The notes beneath the pieces are model-generated. The model saw nothing but the letters and a program-made list of their open reading frames with translations, was not told the DNA's origin and made no database searches. A program made the position numbers and the translations under genes. A DNA stretch of 36,214 nt. Source: Streptococcus mitis SK579. GTDB taxonomy: Bacteria > Bacillota > Bacilli > Lactobacillales > Streptococcaceae. This document shows positions 22,919-30,575 of the stretch, piece by piece (within the stretch, counting starts at the first letter, position 1; each line of letters opens with the position of its first letter). The stretch covers positions 1-36,214 of the forward strand of contig NZ_AJJL01000065.1 in assembly GCF_000257905.1 (NCBI RefSeq), read 5' to 3'.

Positions 22919-23069
22919 ATACTCAATGAAAATCAAAGAGCAAACTAGGAAACTAGTCACAGGTTGCTCAAAGCACTGCTTTGAGGTTGTAGATAGAACT
23001 GACGAAGTCAGTAACCATACCTACGGCAAGGCGACGTTGACGTGGTTTGAAGAGATTTTCGAAGAGTAT
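22919..23069 (-). repeat. BOX element (A1-B1-C1)
   Basis: Complete 151-base BOX, A-B-C read on the minus strand. Outer ends are ATACTCAATG... and ...GAAGAGTAT. The stretch CTACGGCAAGGCGACGTTGACG differs at one base from the BOX-A1R rep-PCR primer as I recall it. A single boxB module (around GAACTGACGAAGTCAG) fits the usual ~59+45+50 base build. Terminal and internal inverted repeats (GCAAAGCAC-like, AAAGCACTGCTTT, CTGACGAAGTCAG) would fold in RNA. It sits in the leader of ndk. Confidence 0.93.
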
Positions 23070-23099
23070 AAAAGAAAGAAGCTGACAAAGGAGACAGGT

Positions 23100-23513
23100 A
23101 TGGAACAAACATTTTTTATCATTAAACCAGACGGTGTAAAAAGAGGGCTAGTGGGTGAAGTGTTGAAACGCATCGAACAACGTGGATTTACAATTGAAAA
23201 ATTGGAGTTGCGTTCACAGCTTTCAGGAGAGTTGATTGACCAGCACTATCAGGACTTGGTTGGTCAGAGTTTTTACCCACCGATTCGTGAATTCATGACT
23301 TCAGGACCGGTTCTTGTAGGTATCATTTCTGGTCCCAAAGTAATCGAAACTTGGCGGACTATGATGGGTGCGACTAGTCCAGAAGAAGCTTTACCAGGGA
23401 CGATTCGAGGTGATTTTGCAAAAGCGGCTGGTGAAAACCAAGCTATTCAAAATGTTGTACATGGTTCAGATTCAGAAGAGTCAGCTAAGCGAGAAATTGC
23501 TCTTTGGTTTTAA
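23100..23513 (+). CDS. ndk: Nucleoside diphosphate kinase
   Basis: Transfers the gamma-phosphate from ATP to nucleoside diphosphates through a phospho-histidine. The 137-residue protein starts [16 protein letters not shown] and has the active-site motif NVVHGSDS with His121. The true start is the ATG at 23100, 6 bases after AAAGGAG at 23087-23093; the reading frame stays open back through the BOX element to 22926, but those residues are translated repeat and have no ribosome-binding site. Its mRNA leader would contain the BOX sequence. Monocistronic, ended by the large hairpin at 23584-23631. Confidence 0.95.
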   Translation: MEQTFFIIKPDGVKRGLVGEVLKRIEQRGFTIEKLELRSQLSGELIDQHYQDLVGQSFYPPIREFMTSGPVLVGIISGPKVIETWRTMMGATSPEEALPGTIRGDFAKAAGENQAIQNVVHGSDSEESAKREIALWF

Positions 23514-23583
23514 GAGTGGATTGGCTCAATCAATTGGTTGAAAGCTCATTTGAATAGAAAGTATAGTCAATTAGTTTAAGACA

Positions 23584-23631
23584 TGACGCATGATATCAAA
23601 CTTTTTAGTTTTTGATATGGTGCGTTTTTTG
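23584..23631 (+). terminator. Large terminator-like hairpin after ndk (possible SPRITE)
   Basis: ACGCATGATATCAAACT (from 23586) pairs with AGTTTTTGATATGGTGCGT (to 23625), about 17 base pairs with one mismatch, a G-U pair and a two-base bulge, then TTTTTT. It is larger than the other terminators here. It resembles the description of SPRITE, the Rho-independent-terminator-like dispersed repeat of pneumococcus, but I cannot confirm the family from memory. Confidence 0.65.
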
Positions 23632-23716
23632 ATTTCAAGTTTAGCCTTTCGTGTTTGTTTAGCGTCTAAAAGGAGACATTTGAGAAGATTGAAAACAGTT
23701 CTCTCTTTTCTCCGAG

Positions 23717-23722
23717 TATAAT
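23717..23722 (+). promoter_or_regulatory. -10 box for the hypothetical membrane protein gene
   Basis: Perfect TATAAT, 24 bases before the ATG, followed by a strong AGGAGG ribosome-binding site (23730-23735). The only TTGAAA upstream (23689-23694) is 22 bases away, too far for a standard promoter. Confidence 0.45.
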
Positions 23723-23746
23723 GATTGGTAGGAGGGGAGAGAAAAG

Positions 23747-24367
23747 ATGAAATCAATGAGAATCTTATTTTTGTTAGCTTTAATTCAAATCAGTTTGAGT
23801 AGCTGTTTCCTATGGAAGGAATGCATCTTGTCCTTTAAACAAAGTACAGCTTTTTTCATCGGAAGTATGGTCTTCGTTTCAGGAATCTGTGCTGGAGTAA
23901 ATTATCTTTATACTCGTAAGCAAGAAGTTCATAGTGTCCTAGCTAGTAAGAAGTCAGTGAAGCTTCTTTACAGTATCCTGCTCTTAATTAATTTGTTAGG
24001 AGCTGTTCTTGTCCTGTCAGATAACTTGTTCATCAAAAATACGTTGCAGCAAGAATTAGTTGACTTTTTATTGCCATCCTTTTTCTTTCTATTTGGGCTA
24101 GATTTGTTGATTTTTTTACCCTTGAAAAAATACATGCGCGATTTGCTTGCTATGCTAGATAGAAAAAAGACAGTGTTGGTGACTATTTTAGCAACACTTC
24201 TCTTCTTAAGAAATCCAATGACCATTGTCTCTCTTCTGATTTATATTGGACTGGGCTTGTTTTTTGCAGCCTATCTTGTCCCAAATTCGGTTAAGAAGGA
24301 AGTTTCTTTTTATGGTCATATTTTCCGAGATCTTGTATTGGTCATTGCTACGCTCATTTTCTTTTAG
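23747..24367 (+). CDS. Conserved hypothetical polytopic membrane protein
   Basis: A 206-residue protein that I do not recognise as a named family. It is strongly hydrophobic, with about six membrane segments: roughly residues 5-22, 32-52, 68-92, 104-122, 138-170 (perhaps two) and 190-206. A lysine-rich loop (TRKQEVHSVLASKKSVK) and KKYMRDLLAMLDRKK lie between segments, suggesting their cytoplasmic side. The last hydrophobic stretch runs to the very C-terminus (LVLVIATLIFF). There is no signal-peptidase or lipoprotein motif with a convincing lipobox. AGGAGG precedes the ATG; a second in-frame ATG follows at 23756. It stands alone between ndk and tsaE, so context gives no function. Confidence 0.8.
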   Translation: MKSMRILFLLALIQISLSSCFLWKECILSFKQSTAFFIGSMVFVSGICAGVNYLYTRKQEVHSVLASKKSVKLLYSILLLINLLGAVLVLSDNLFIKNTLQQELVDFLLPSFFFLFGLDLLIFLPLKKYMRDLLAMLDRKKTVLVTILATLLFLRNPMTIVSLLIYIGLGLFFAAYLVPNSVKKEVSFYGHIFRDLVLVIATLIFF

Positions 24368-24415
24368 GGAAAGCCTGTTTTTATGGATGTTATGATGGTA
24401 AGTTTAGCAGGAAAA

Positions 24416-24445
24416 TAGACACAAAAGAAAAGTTTTTGGTATAAT
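24416..24445 (+). promoter_or_regulatory. Promoter of tsaE operon (leaderless)
   Basis: -35 TAGACA (24416-24421, 5 of 6), 18-base spacer, extended -10 TGG-TATAAT (-10 at 24440-24445). Seven bases past the last T is the A of the tsaE ATG (24452), so transcription should begin at the start codon itself. Confidence 0.85.
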
Positions 24446-24451
24446 AAGAAT

Positions 24452-24895
24452 ATGTACACAAAAAATGAAGAAGAGCTGCAAGCCTTAGGGGAGCGTTTGG
24501 GTCATCTATTAGAAAAGAATGATGTTGTAATCTTAACTGGTGAACTGGGCGCAGGTAAAACGACCTTTACAAAAGGGCTTGCTAAAGGGTTACAGATTAC
24601 TCAGATGATTAAGAGTCCGACCTACACTATCGTAAGAGAGTATGAAGGTCGTCTTCCCCTTTACCATTTAGATGTTTATCGTATTGAGGGGGATGCTGAT
24701 TCTATCGACTTGGATGAGTTTCTCTTTGGTGGAGGCGTGACTGTCATTGAGTGGGGAAATCTCTTAGGAGGTGCCTCACCCGATACTTATTTAGAATTGG
24801 AAATTTTAAAAGAAGGAGACGGTCGCAGATTACATTTCCAAGCAAAGGGTTTGCGTGCAGAAAAACTCTTAGAGGAGCTTCAATATGGAGTATGA
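24452..24895 (+). CDS. tsaE: tRNA t6A modification ATPase TsaE
   Basis: ATPase component of the TsaB-TsaD-TsaE complex that makes N6-threonylcarbamoyladenosine at position 37 of ANN-decoding tRNAs. The 147-residue P-loop protein has Walker A GELGAGKTT at residues 30-38, SPTYTIVREYEG and LYHLDVYR, then VIEWGN in the second half, all hallmarks of the YjeE/TsaE family. There is no Shine-Dalgarno sequence before the ATG, and the promoter places the transcript start on that ATG. It overlaps the GNAT gene by 11 bases. tsaB and tsaD are not in this window. Confidence 0.96.
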   Translation: MYTKNEEELQALGERLGHLLEKNDVVILTGELGAGKTTFTKGLAKGLQITQMIKSPTYTIVREYEGRLPLYHLDVYRIEGDADSIDLDEFLFGGGVTVIEWGNLLGGASPDTYLELEILKEGDGRRLHFQAKGLRAEKLLEELQYGV

Positions 24896-25403
24896 ATTGC
24901 TCATTAGAGAAGCAGAGCCTAATGATGCGGCTGAATTAGTGACGTTTTTAAATCGTGTGAGTTTGGAGACAGATTTTACCAGCTTAGACGGAGATGGTAT
25001 CCTCTTGACCAGTGAGGAGATGGAAGTATTCCTCAACAAGCAAGCTAGTTCGGACAATCAGATAACCTTACTTGCATTCTTAAATGATAAAATTGCTGGT
25101 ATTGTAAATATTACAGCTGACCAGCGCAAGAGAGTCCGTCATATTGGAGATCTCTTTATTGTGATTGGAAAAAGATATTGGAATAATGGCTTGGGAAGTT
25201 TGTTGATAGAAGAAGCGATAGAGTGGGCACAAGCAAGTGGTATTCTGCGTCGTCTCCAACTGACTGTCCAAACTCGTAATCAAGCAGCAGTTCATCTTTA
25301 TCAAAAGCATGGCTTTGTAATTGAAGGTCGCCAAGAGCGTGGAGCATATATAGAAGAAGGGAAATTTATCGATGTTTACTTGATGGGTAAACTGATAGAT
25401 TAG
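24885..25403 (+). CDS. GNAT-family N-acetyltransferase
   Basis: A 172-residue acetyltransferase of the GNAT fold. The acetyl-CoA pyrophosphate-binding loop is visible as RYWNNGLGSLL (near residue 99), and the late motif AAVHLYQKHGFVIEGRQERG is typical of ribosomal-protein or small-molecule acetyltransferases. It sits where rimI is found in some t6A clusters, but its longer N-terminus and sequence do not let me call it RimI; the acceptor is unknown. AGAGGAG lies inside tsaE about 8 bases before the ATG, and the 11-base overlap shows coupling with tsaE. lytR follows after 7 bases. Confidence 0.88.
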   Translation: MEYELLIREAEPNDAAELVTFLNRVSLETDFTSLDGDGILLTSEEMEVFLNKQASSDNQITLLAFLNDKIAGIVNITADQRKRVRHIGDLFIVIGKRYWNNGLGSLLIEEAIEWAQASGILRRLQLTVQTRNQAAVHLYQKHGFVIEGRQERGAYIEEGKFIDVYLMGKLID

Positions 25404-25410
25404 TAGAAAT

Positions 25411-26427
25411 ATGGTTAAAAAAATTATTGGAATGGTGCTAGCTTTTCTAGCTGTGACAGTTTTGGGTGTCGGTGTTTTTGCTTATACTATTTATCAGCAA
25501 GGTACAGAGACTTTGGCAAAAACCTATAAAAAAATCGGAGAAGAAACTAAGGTTATCGAAGCAACTGAACCTTTGACCATTCTGTTAATGGGGGTTGATA
25601 CTGGGAATGTAGAGCGTACAGATCAATGGGCTGGAAATAGTGACAGTATGATTTTGCTGACTGTCAATCCTCACACAAAGAAAACGACGATGATGAGTTT
25701 GGAACGTGATATCCTGACTAAAATTCAACATAAAGATGGTAGTATTGAAGAAGCGAAGCTAAACGCTGCCTATGCTGGTGGTGGTGCAGAACTTGCGATA
25801 GAAACAATTCAAAAGATGATGAATATCCATATCGATCGCTACATTATGGTTAATATGCAAGGATTGCAACAATTAGTCGATGCAGTGGGAGGTATTACGG
25901 TCAATAATACACTAGGTTTCCCAATCTCTATCAGTGACCAAGAAGAATTTAACACCATTTCTATCGGTGTTGGAGAGCAGACAATAAATGGAGAAGAAGC
26001 GCTTGTTTATTCGCGCATGCGTTATCAAGACCCAGAAGGAGACTACGGACGTCAGAAGCGTCAGCGTGAAGTCATTCAAAAAGTTGTTGAAAAAGTTCTT
26101 AGTTTAAATAGTATCAGTCACTATCAGTCTATCTTAAAAGCCCTAAGTACTAATATGCAGACTAATATCGATTTATCTGCGAAAAGTATTCCAAGCTTGT
26201 TGGGCTACAAAGATTCATTTAAAACCATTGAAACACAACAGTTGAAGGGTGAAGGGGAGATGCTACAAGGCATTTCTTATCAAATTGTTACGAGAAACCA
26301 CATGTTGGAAATGCAGAATCTTTTGAGACGTTCTTTGGGACAAGAAGAAGTCACTCAGCTTGAAACAAATGTTGTCTTATTTGAAGATTTATTTGGACGA
26401 ACACCCGTTGGTGACGAAGACAACTAA
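25411..26427 (+). CDS. lytR: LytR-CpsA-Psr (LCP) family cell-wall glycopolymer ligase
   Basis: Membrane-anchored LCP enzyme that transfers teichoic acid or capsule polymers from undecaprenyl-PP to peptidoglycan; called LytR in pneumococcus and BrpA in S. mutans. A single N-terminal membrane helix (residues ~4-26) leads to the extracellular LCP domain. Conserved features are LMGVDTGN, the SDSMILL strand, the arginine in MMSLERDI, KLNAAYAGGG, the HIDRYIMVNMQGL segment with DAVGGI, and YSRMRY...YGRQKRQREVI. At 338 residues it is a typical single-domain LCP. The older label transcriptional regulator is not supported. No clear Shine-Dalgarno precedes its ATG, 7 bases after the GNAT stop, suggesting re-initiation. 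Third gene of the tsaE operon. Confidence 0.93.
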   Translation: MVKKIIGMVLAFLAVTVLGVGVFAYTIYQQGTETLAKTYKKIGEETKVIEATEPLTILLMGVDTGNVERTDQWAGNSDSMILLTVNPHTKKTTMMSLERDILTKIQHKDGSIEEAKLNAAYAGGGAELAIETIQKMMNIHIDRYIMVNMQGLQQLVDAVGGITVNNTLGFPISISDQEEFNTISIGVGEQTINGEEALVYSRMRYQDPEGDYGRQKRQREVIQKVVEKVLSLNSISHYQSILKALSTNMQTNIDLSAKSIPSLLGYKDSFKTIETQQLKGEGEMLQGISYQIVTRNHMLEMQNLLRRSLGQEEVTQLETNVVLFEDLFGRTPVGDEDN

Positions 26428-26454
26428 CTTTCTTACTATAAATAAAAAAAAATC

Positions 26455-26482
26455 AATCGTGGGAAATTTCCTGCGATTTTTT
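26455..26482 (+). terminator. Terminator after lytR
   Basis: AATCGTGGG (26455-26463) pairs with TCCTGCGATT (to 26478) with two wobble pairs and a tight AAATT-type loop, then a T-run. It insulates the competence-inducible cinA transcript from the tsaE operon. Confidence 0.85.
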
Positions 26483-26490
26483 CAAAAAAA

Positions 26491-26498
26491 TACGAATA
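26491..26498 (+). promoter_or_regulatory. cin-box (ComX/sigma-X promoter)
   Basis: Exact TACGAATA, the competence-sigma (ComX) recognition octamer, preceded by an A-run and 18 bases before the cinA ATG. The transcript would begin just before the TAGGAGG ribosome-binding site. In pneumococcus this site makes cinA-recA a late competence operon. Confidence 0.93.
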
Positions 26499-26515
26499 GA
26501 TAGGTAGGAGGAAAC

Positions 26516-27772
26516 ATGAAAGCAGAAATTATTGCTGTTGGAACAGAGATTTTGACAGGACAGATTGTCAATACCAATGCTCAGTTTTTATCGGAAAAAC
26601 TAGCAGAGATTGGGGTAGATGTTTATTTTCAAACAGCTGTAGGAGACAACGAAGCTCGTCTCTTGTCTTTGCTTGAGATTGCCAGTCAACGTAGTAGTTT
26701 GGTGATTTTGACAGGTGGTTTGGGGCCAACTGAGGACGATTTGACCAAACAAACTCTAGCTAAATTTTTAGGGAAAGAATTAGTCTTTGACCCTCAGGCG
26801 CAGGAGAAGTTGGATGTCTTTTTTGCCCAGAGACCAGACTATGCCCGAACACCGAATAACGAAAGACAAGCTCAAATTGTAGAAGGAGCGACTCCACTGC
26901 CCAACGAAACAGGACTGGCTGTGGGAGGCATTTTGGAAGTCAATGGAGTGACCTACGTTGTCCTTCCAGGTCCACCAAGTGAATTGAAACCGATGGTCTT
27001 AAACCAACTTCTACCTAAGTTGATGACAGGGAGAAAGCTGTATTCCCGAGTTCTTCGTTTCTTTGGAATTGGCGAGAGCCAGCTGGTGACGGTTTTGGCT
27101 GATTTGATTGATAATCAAACAGATCCGACCTTGGCGCCTTATGCAAAGACAGGAGAGGTAACACTGCGCTTGTCAACAAAAGCTAGCAGTCAAGAAGAGG
27201 CGAATCAAGCGTTGAATAACTTGGAAAATCAAATCTTGAATCGCCAGACTTTTGAAGGTCTTTCTTTACAAGACCTTTGTTATGGTTATGGGGAAGAAAC
27301 TAGTTTAGCCAGTATTGTGGTAGAAGAATTGAAAAAACAGGACAAAACCATCACGGCAGCAGAGAGCTTGACGGCAGGTCTTTTCCAAGCTACCGTGGCT
27401 GATTTTTCGGGTGCTTCAAGTATATTTAAGGGTGGTTTTGTGACCTATAGCTTGGAGGAAAAATCAATGATGTTGGATATTCCTGCTAAGGATTTGGAAG
27501 AATATGGTGTGGTGTCTGAATTTACAGCTCAGAAGATGGCTGAGCAGGCACGAAGCAAGACCCAGTCTGATTTTGGCCTTAGTTTGACTGGAGTGGCAGG
27601 ACCAGATAGCCTAGAAGGGCACCCAGCTGGGACAGTCTTTATAGGCTTGGCTCAGGAACAAGGAACTGAGGTCATCAAGGTGAATATTGGAGGCAGAAGT
27701 CGAGCAGATGTACGCCACATTGCGGTTATGCATGCCTTTAACCTAGTTCGCAAGGCTTTATTAAGTGATTAA
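26516..27772 (+). CDS. cinA: Competence-damage inducible protein CinA
   Basis: A 418-residue two-domain protein. The N-terminal molybdopterin-binding-like domain (residues 1-170: [45 protein letters not shown]) belongs to the CinA/COG1058 family, linked in some bacteria to ADP-ribose/NAD recycling. The C-terminal domain (about 255-415: [27 protein letters not shown]) is NMN-deamidase-like. In pneumococcus CinA is made during competence and associates with RecA at the membrane. TAGGAGG precedes the ATG. recA follows 54 bases later without a terminator. Confidence 0.97.
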   Translation: MKAEIIAVGTEILTGQIVNTNAQFLSEKLAEIGVDVYFQTAVGDNEARLLSLLEIASQRSSLVILTGGLGPTEDDLTKQTLAKFLGKELVFDPQAQEKLDVFFAQRPDYARTPNNERQAQIVEGATPLPNETGLAVGGILEVNGVTYVVLPGPPSELKPMVLNQLLPKLMTGRKLYSRVLRFFGIGESQLVTVLADLIDNQTDPTLAPYAKTGEVTLRLSTKASSQEEANQALNNLENQILNRQTFEGLSLQDLCYGYGEETSLASIVVEELKKQDKTITAAESLTAGLFQATVADFSGASSIFKGGFVTYSLEEKSMMLDIPAKDLEEYGVVSEFTAQKMAEQARSKTQSDFGLSLTGVAGPDSLEGHPAGTVFIGLAQEQGTEVIKVNIGGRSRADVRHIAVMHAFNLVRKALLSD

Positions 27773-27776
27773 CTTT

Positions 27777-27785
27777 TGATATAAT
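27777..27785 (+). promoter_or_regulatory. recA internal promoter, extended -10
   Basis: TGA-TATAAT (-10 at 27780-27785) just after cinA gives recA a basal vegetative promoter besides read-through from the cin-box. No strong -35, and no LexA/HdiR-type operator that I can recognise. Confidence 0.65.
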
Positions 27786-27826
27786 AGTAGATAGGTCTGA
27801 GGACCATTAGAATGTAGGAGAATAGA

Positions 27827-28993
27827 ATGGCGAAAAAACCAAAAAAATTAGATGAAATTTCGAAAAAATTCGGGGCTGAACGTGAAAAAGCCTTGAATGA
27901 TGCTCTTAAATTGATTGAGAAAGACTTTGGTAAAGGTTCAATCATGCGTTTGGGTGAACGTGCGGAGCAAAAGGTGCAAGTGATGAGTTCAGGTTCTTTG
28001 GCTCTTGACATTGCCCTTGGTTCAGGTGGTTATCCTAAGGGACGTATCATTGAAATCTATGGACCAGAGTCATCTGGTAAGACAACAGTTGCCCTTCATG
28101 CAGTTGCACAAGCGCAAAAAGAAGGTGGTATTGCAGCCTTTATCGATGCGGAACATGCCCTCGATCCAGCTTATGCTGCGGCCCTTGGTGTTAACATTGA
28201 CGAATTACTCTTGTCTCAACCAGACTCAGGAGAGCAAGGTCTTGAAATTGCAGGAAAATTGATTGACTCAGGTGCAGTTGATCTTGTCGTGGTTGACTCA
28301 GTTGCTGCCCTTGTACCTCGTGCGGAAATTGATGGAGATATCGGAGATAGCCACGTTGGTCTGCAAGCTCGTATGATGAGCCAGGCCATGCGTAAACTTG
28401 GTGCTTCTATCAATAAAACCAAAACAATTGCTATTTTCATCAACCAATTGCGTGAAAAAGTTGGGGTTATGTTTGGAAATCCAGAAACAACTCCTGGTGG
28501 ACGTGCTCTGAAATTCTATGCTTCAGTTCGCTTGGATGTTCGTGGAAGCACACAAATCAAGGGAACTGGAGACCAAAAAGATACCAATGTCGGCAAGGAA
28601 ACCAAGATTAAGGTCGTGAAAAACAAGGTGGCTCCACCATTTAAGGAAGCCTTCGTTGAAATCATGTACGGAGAAGGGATTTCTAAGACTGGTGAACTCT
28701 TGAAGATCGCAAGCGATTTGGATATCATCAAAAAAGCAGGAGCTTGGTACTCTTACAAGGATGAGAAAATCGGGCAAGGTTCTGAAAATGCTAAGAAATA
28801 CTTGGCAGATCACCCAGAAGTCTTTGATGAGATTGACCATCAAGTCCGTGTTCAATTTGGTTTGATTGATGGGGAAGAAGCTTCTGTAGAAGGTGTTGAA
28901 ACCAAAAAAGATGAAGCAGTTCAAGCAGATTCTGTGAATGAAGAAGTAACTCTTGACCTAGGCGACGAGCTTGAAATCGAAATTGAAGAATAA
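27827..28993 (+). CDS. recA: Recombinase RecA
   Basis: Strand-exchange protein for recombinational repair and transformation. The 388 residues include Walker [10 protein letters not shown] (about 78-86), Walker B region [18 protein letters not shown], the L1/L2 DNA-binding loops (L2 near [21 protein letters not shown]) and the [12 protein letters not shown] motif. The last ~40 residues are an acidic tail ([17 protein letters not shown]), a usual autoregulatory element. TAGGAG precedes the ATG. It follows cinA in the competence operon, and a terminator at 29002-29029 separates it from dinF. Confidence 0.99.
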   Translation: MAKKPKKLDEISKKFGAEREKALNDALKLIEKDFGKGSIMRLGERAEQKVQVMSSGSLALDIALGSGGYPKGRIIEIYGPESSGKTTVALHAVAQAQKEGGIAAFIDAEHALDPAYAAALGVNIDELLLSQPDSGEQGLEIAGKLIDSGAVDLVVVDSVAALVPRAEIDGDIGDSHVGLQARMMSQAMRKLGASINKTKTIAIFINQLREKVGVMFGNPETTPGGRALKFYASVRLDVRGSTQIKGTGDQKDTNVGKETKIKVVKNKVAPPFKEAFVEIMYGEGISKTGELLKIASDLDIIKKAGAWYSYKDEKIGQGSENAKKYLADHPEVFDEIDHQVRVQFGLIDGEEASVEGVETKKDEAVQADSVNEEVTLDLGDELEIEIEE

Positions 28994-29001
28994 GCTGTTA
29001 A

Positions 29002-29029
29002 AGTAGTGGAGAACATCCGCTGCTTTTTT
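29002..29029 (+). terminator. Terminator after recA
   Basis: AGTAGTGGA (29002-29010), loop GAACA, TCCGCTGCT (29016-29024) with two U-G pairs, then TTTTTT. Competence read-through into dinF would have to pass it. Confidence 0.8.
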
Positions 29030-29073
29030 GGTTTTTGATTCAAGTTTTTAGATCATCTATAGTTTGCTGTTTC

Positions 29074-29102
29074 TTGTCGCTCCTCTAGAAAGCTGATATA
29101 AT
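29074..29102 (+). promoter_or_regulatory. dinF promoter (leaderless)
   Basis: -35 TTGTCG (29074-29079, 4 of 6), 17-base spacer, extended -10 TGA-TATAAT (-10 at 29097-29102). Seven bases after the last T is the A of the dinF ATG (29109), predicting a leaderless mRNA. Confidence 0.8.
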
Positions 29103-29108
29103 AGCCTT

Positions 29109-30479
29109 ATGAATAAAAAACGAACAGTGGACCTGATTCATGGCCCGATTCTTCCTTCTCTTTTGAGTTTTGCCTTCCCAATCTTGCTGTCAAATATTTT
29201 TCAACAGCTCTATAATACTGCTGATGTCTTGATTGTTGGGCGTTTTCTTGGTCAAGAATCCTTGGCTGCAGTAGGAGCGACAACAGCGATTTTTGACCTG
29301 ATTGTAGGTTTTACTCTTGGTGTTGGCAATGGCATGGGGATTGTCATTGCCCGTTATTATGGTGCTCGAAATTTTACAAAAATCAAGGAAGCAGTAGCAG
29401 CCATCTGGATTTTAGGTGCTCTTTTGAGTATTGTAGTTATGCTGCTGGGATTTGTCGGTCTGTATCCACTCTTGCAATATTTAGATACTCCTGCAGAAAT
29501 CCTTCCCCAGTCCTATCAATATATTTCTATGATTGTGACTTGTGTTGGTGTCAGCTTTGCTTATAATCTTTTTGCAGGCTTGTTGCGGTCTATTGGGGAC
29601 AGTCTAGCTGCCCTTGGATTTTTGATTTTTTCTGCCTTGGTCAATGTGGTTTTGGATTTGTATTTTATTACGCAATTGCATCTGGGAGTTCAATCCGCGG
29701 GACTTGCTACCATTATTTCGCAAGGCTTATCAGCGGTTCTTTGCTTTTATTATATCCGTAAGAGTGTGCCTGAGCTACTCCCTCAGCTCAAGCATTTCAA
29801 ATGGGATAAGACCTTGTACGTGGATCTCTTGGAACAAGGTTTGGCTATGGGCTTGATGAGTTCAATTGTATCTATTGGCAGTGTGATTTTGCAATCTTCT
29901 GTTAATACCTTTGGTGCCGTGATTATTAGCGCCCAGACGGCAGCTCGACGTATTATGGCCTTTGCCCTTCTTCCTATGACCGCTATTTCTGCATCGATGA
30001 CGACCTTTGCTTCTCAGAATTTAGGTGCTAAGCGCCCAGACCGCATTGTCCAAGGTCTTAGAATCGGCAGTCGTTTAAGTATGTCCTGGGCAGTTTTTGT
30101 TTGTATCTTCCTCTTTTTTGTCAGTCCAGCCTTGGTTTCCTTCTTGGCTAGTTCGACAGATAGCTACTTAGTAGAAAATGGAAGCCTCTACTTGCAGATC
30201 AGTTCAGCCTTTTATCCTATTTTGAGTCTTTTGCTGATTTATCGCAATTGCTTGCAGGGCTTGGGACAAAAGGTCCTTCCTCTGGTTTCTAGTTTTATTG
30301 AACTAATTGGGAAAATCGCTTTTGTGGTCTTGATTATTCCTTGGGCGGGCTATAGGGGTGTTATCCTTTGTGAACCCCTTATCTGGGTTGCCATGACCAT
30401 TCAACTGTACTTTTCACTGTTCCGTCATCCCTTGATAAAAGAAGGCAAGGCCATCTTGGCAACAAAACTGTCATCATAG
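29109..30479 (+). CDS. dinF: MATE-family efflux transporter DinF
   Basis: A 456-residue multidrug/toxic-compound extrusion (MATE) cation-coupled exporter with about 12 membrane helices in two similar halves: FPILLSNIFQQLYNTADVLIVG near the start, and a matching element in the second half around GAVIISAQTAARRIMAFALLP. In pneumococcus DinF follows cinA-recA and has been tied to protection from oxidative stress and bile. No ribosome-binding site precedes the ATG, and the promoter coincides with it. Pneumococcus has lytA next; here yebC follows instead. Confidence 0.94.
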   Translation: MNKKRTVDLIHGPILPSLLSFAFPILLSNIFQQLYNTADVLIVGRFLGQESLAAVGATTAIFDLIVGFTLGVGNGMGIVIARYYGARNFTKIKEAVAAIWILGALLSIVVMLLGFVGLYPLLQYLDTPAEILPQSYQYISMIVTCVGVSFAYNLFAGLLRSIGDSLAALGFLIFSALVNVVLDLYFITQLHLGVQSAGLATIISQGLSAVLCFYYIRKSVPELLPQLKHFKWDKTLYVDLLEQGLAMGLMSSIVSIGSVILQSSVNTFGAVIISAQTAARRIMAFALLPMTAISASMTTFASQNLGAKRPDRIVQGLRIGSRLSMSWAVFVCIFLFFVSPALVSFLASSTDSYLVENGSLYLQISSAFYPILSLLLIYRNCLQGLGQKVLPLVSSFIELIGKIAFVVLIIPWAGYRGVILCEPLIWVAMTIQLYFSLFRHPLIKEGKAILATKLSS

Positions 30480-30511
30480 CTCGATTTGCTGAATAAAATC
30501 TATTTCCTCTA

Positions 30512-30540
30512 GTGAAAATCGAAAAAACTTGTGTTATAAT
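30512..30540 (+). promoter_or_regulatory. yebC promoter
   Basis: -35 GTGAAA (30512-30517, 4 of 6), 17-base spacer, extended -10 TGT-TATAAT (-10 at 30535-30540). AAAGGAG stands about 10 bases before the ATG, a normal leadered gene. Confidence 0.75.
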
Positions 30541-30575
30541 AAGAAAGATTAAAATGTGAAAAAAGGAGATTCCTA

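Noticed and set aside
22926..23099. N-terminal extension of ndk through the BOX repeat
   Set aside because: It is translated repeat sequence; AAAGGAG and the family N-terminus fix the start at 23100.
25411..26427. LytR as a transcriptional regulator
   Set aside because: A membrane anchor and LCP catalytic motifs are present and there is no DNA-binding domain; the old label is historical.
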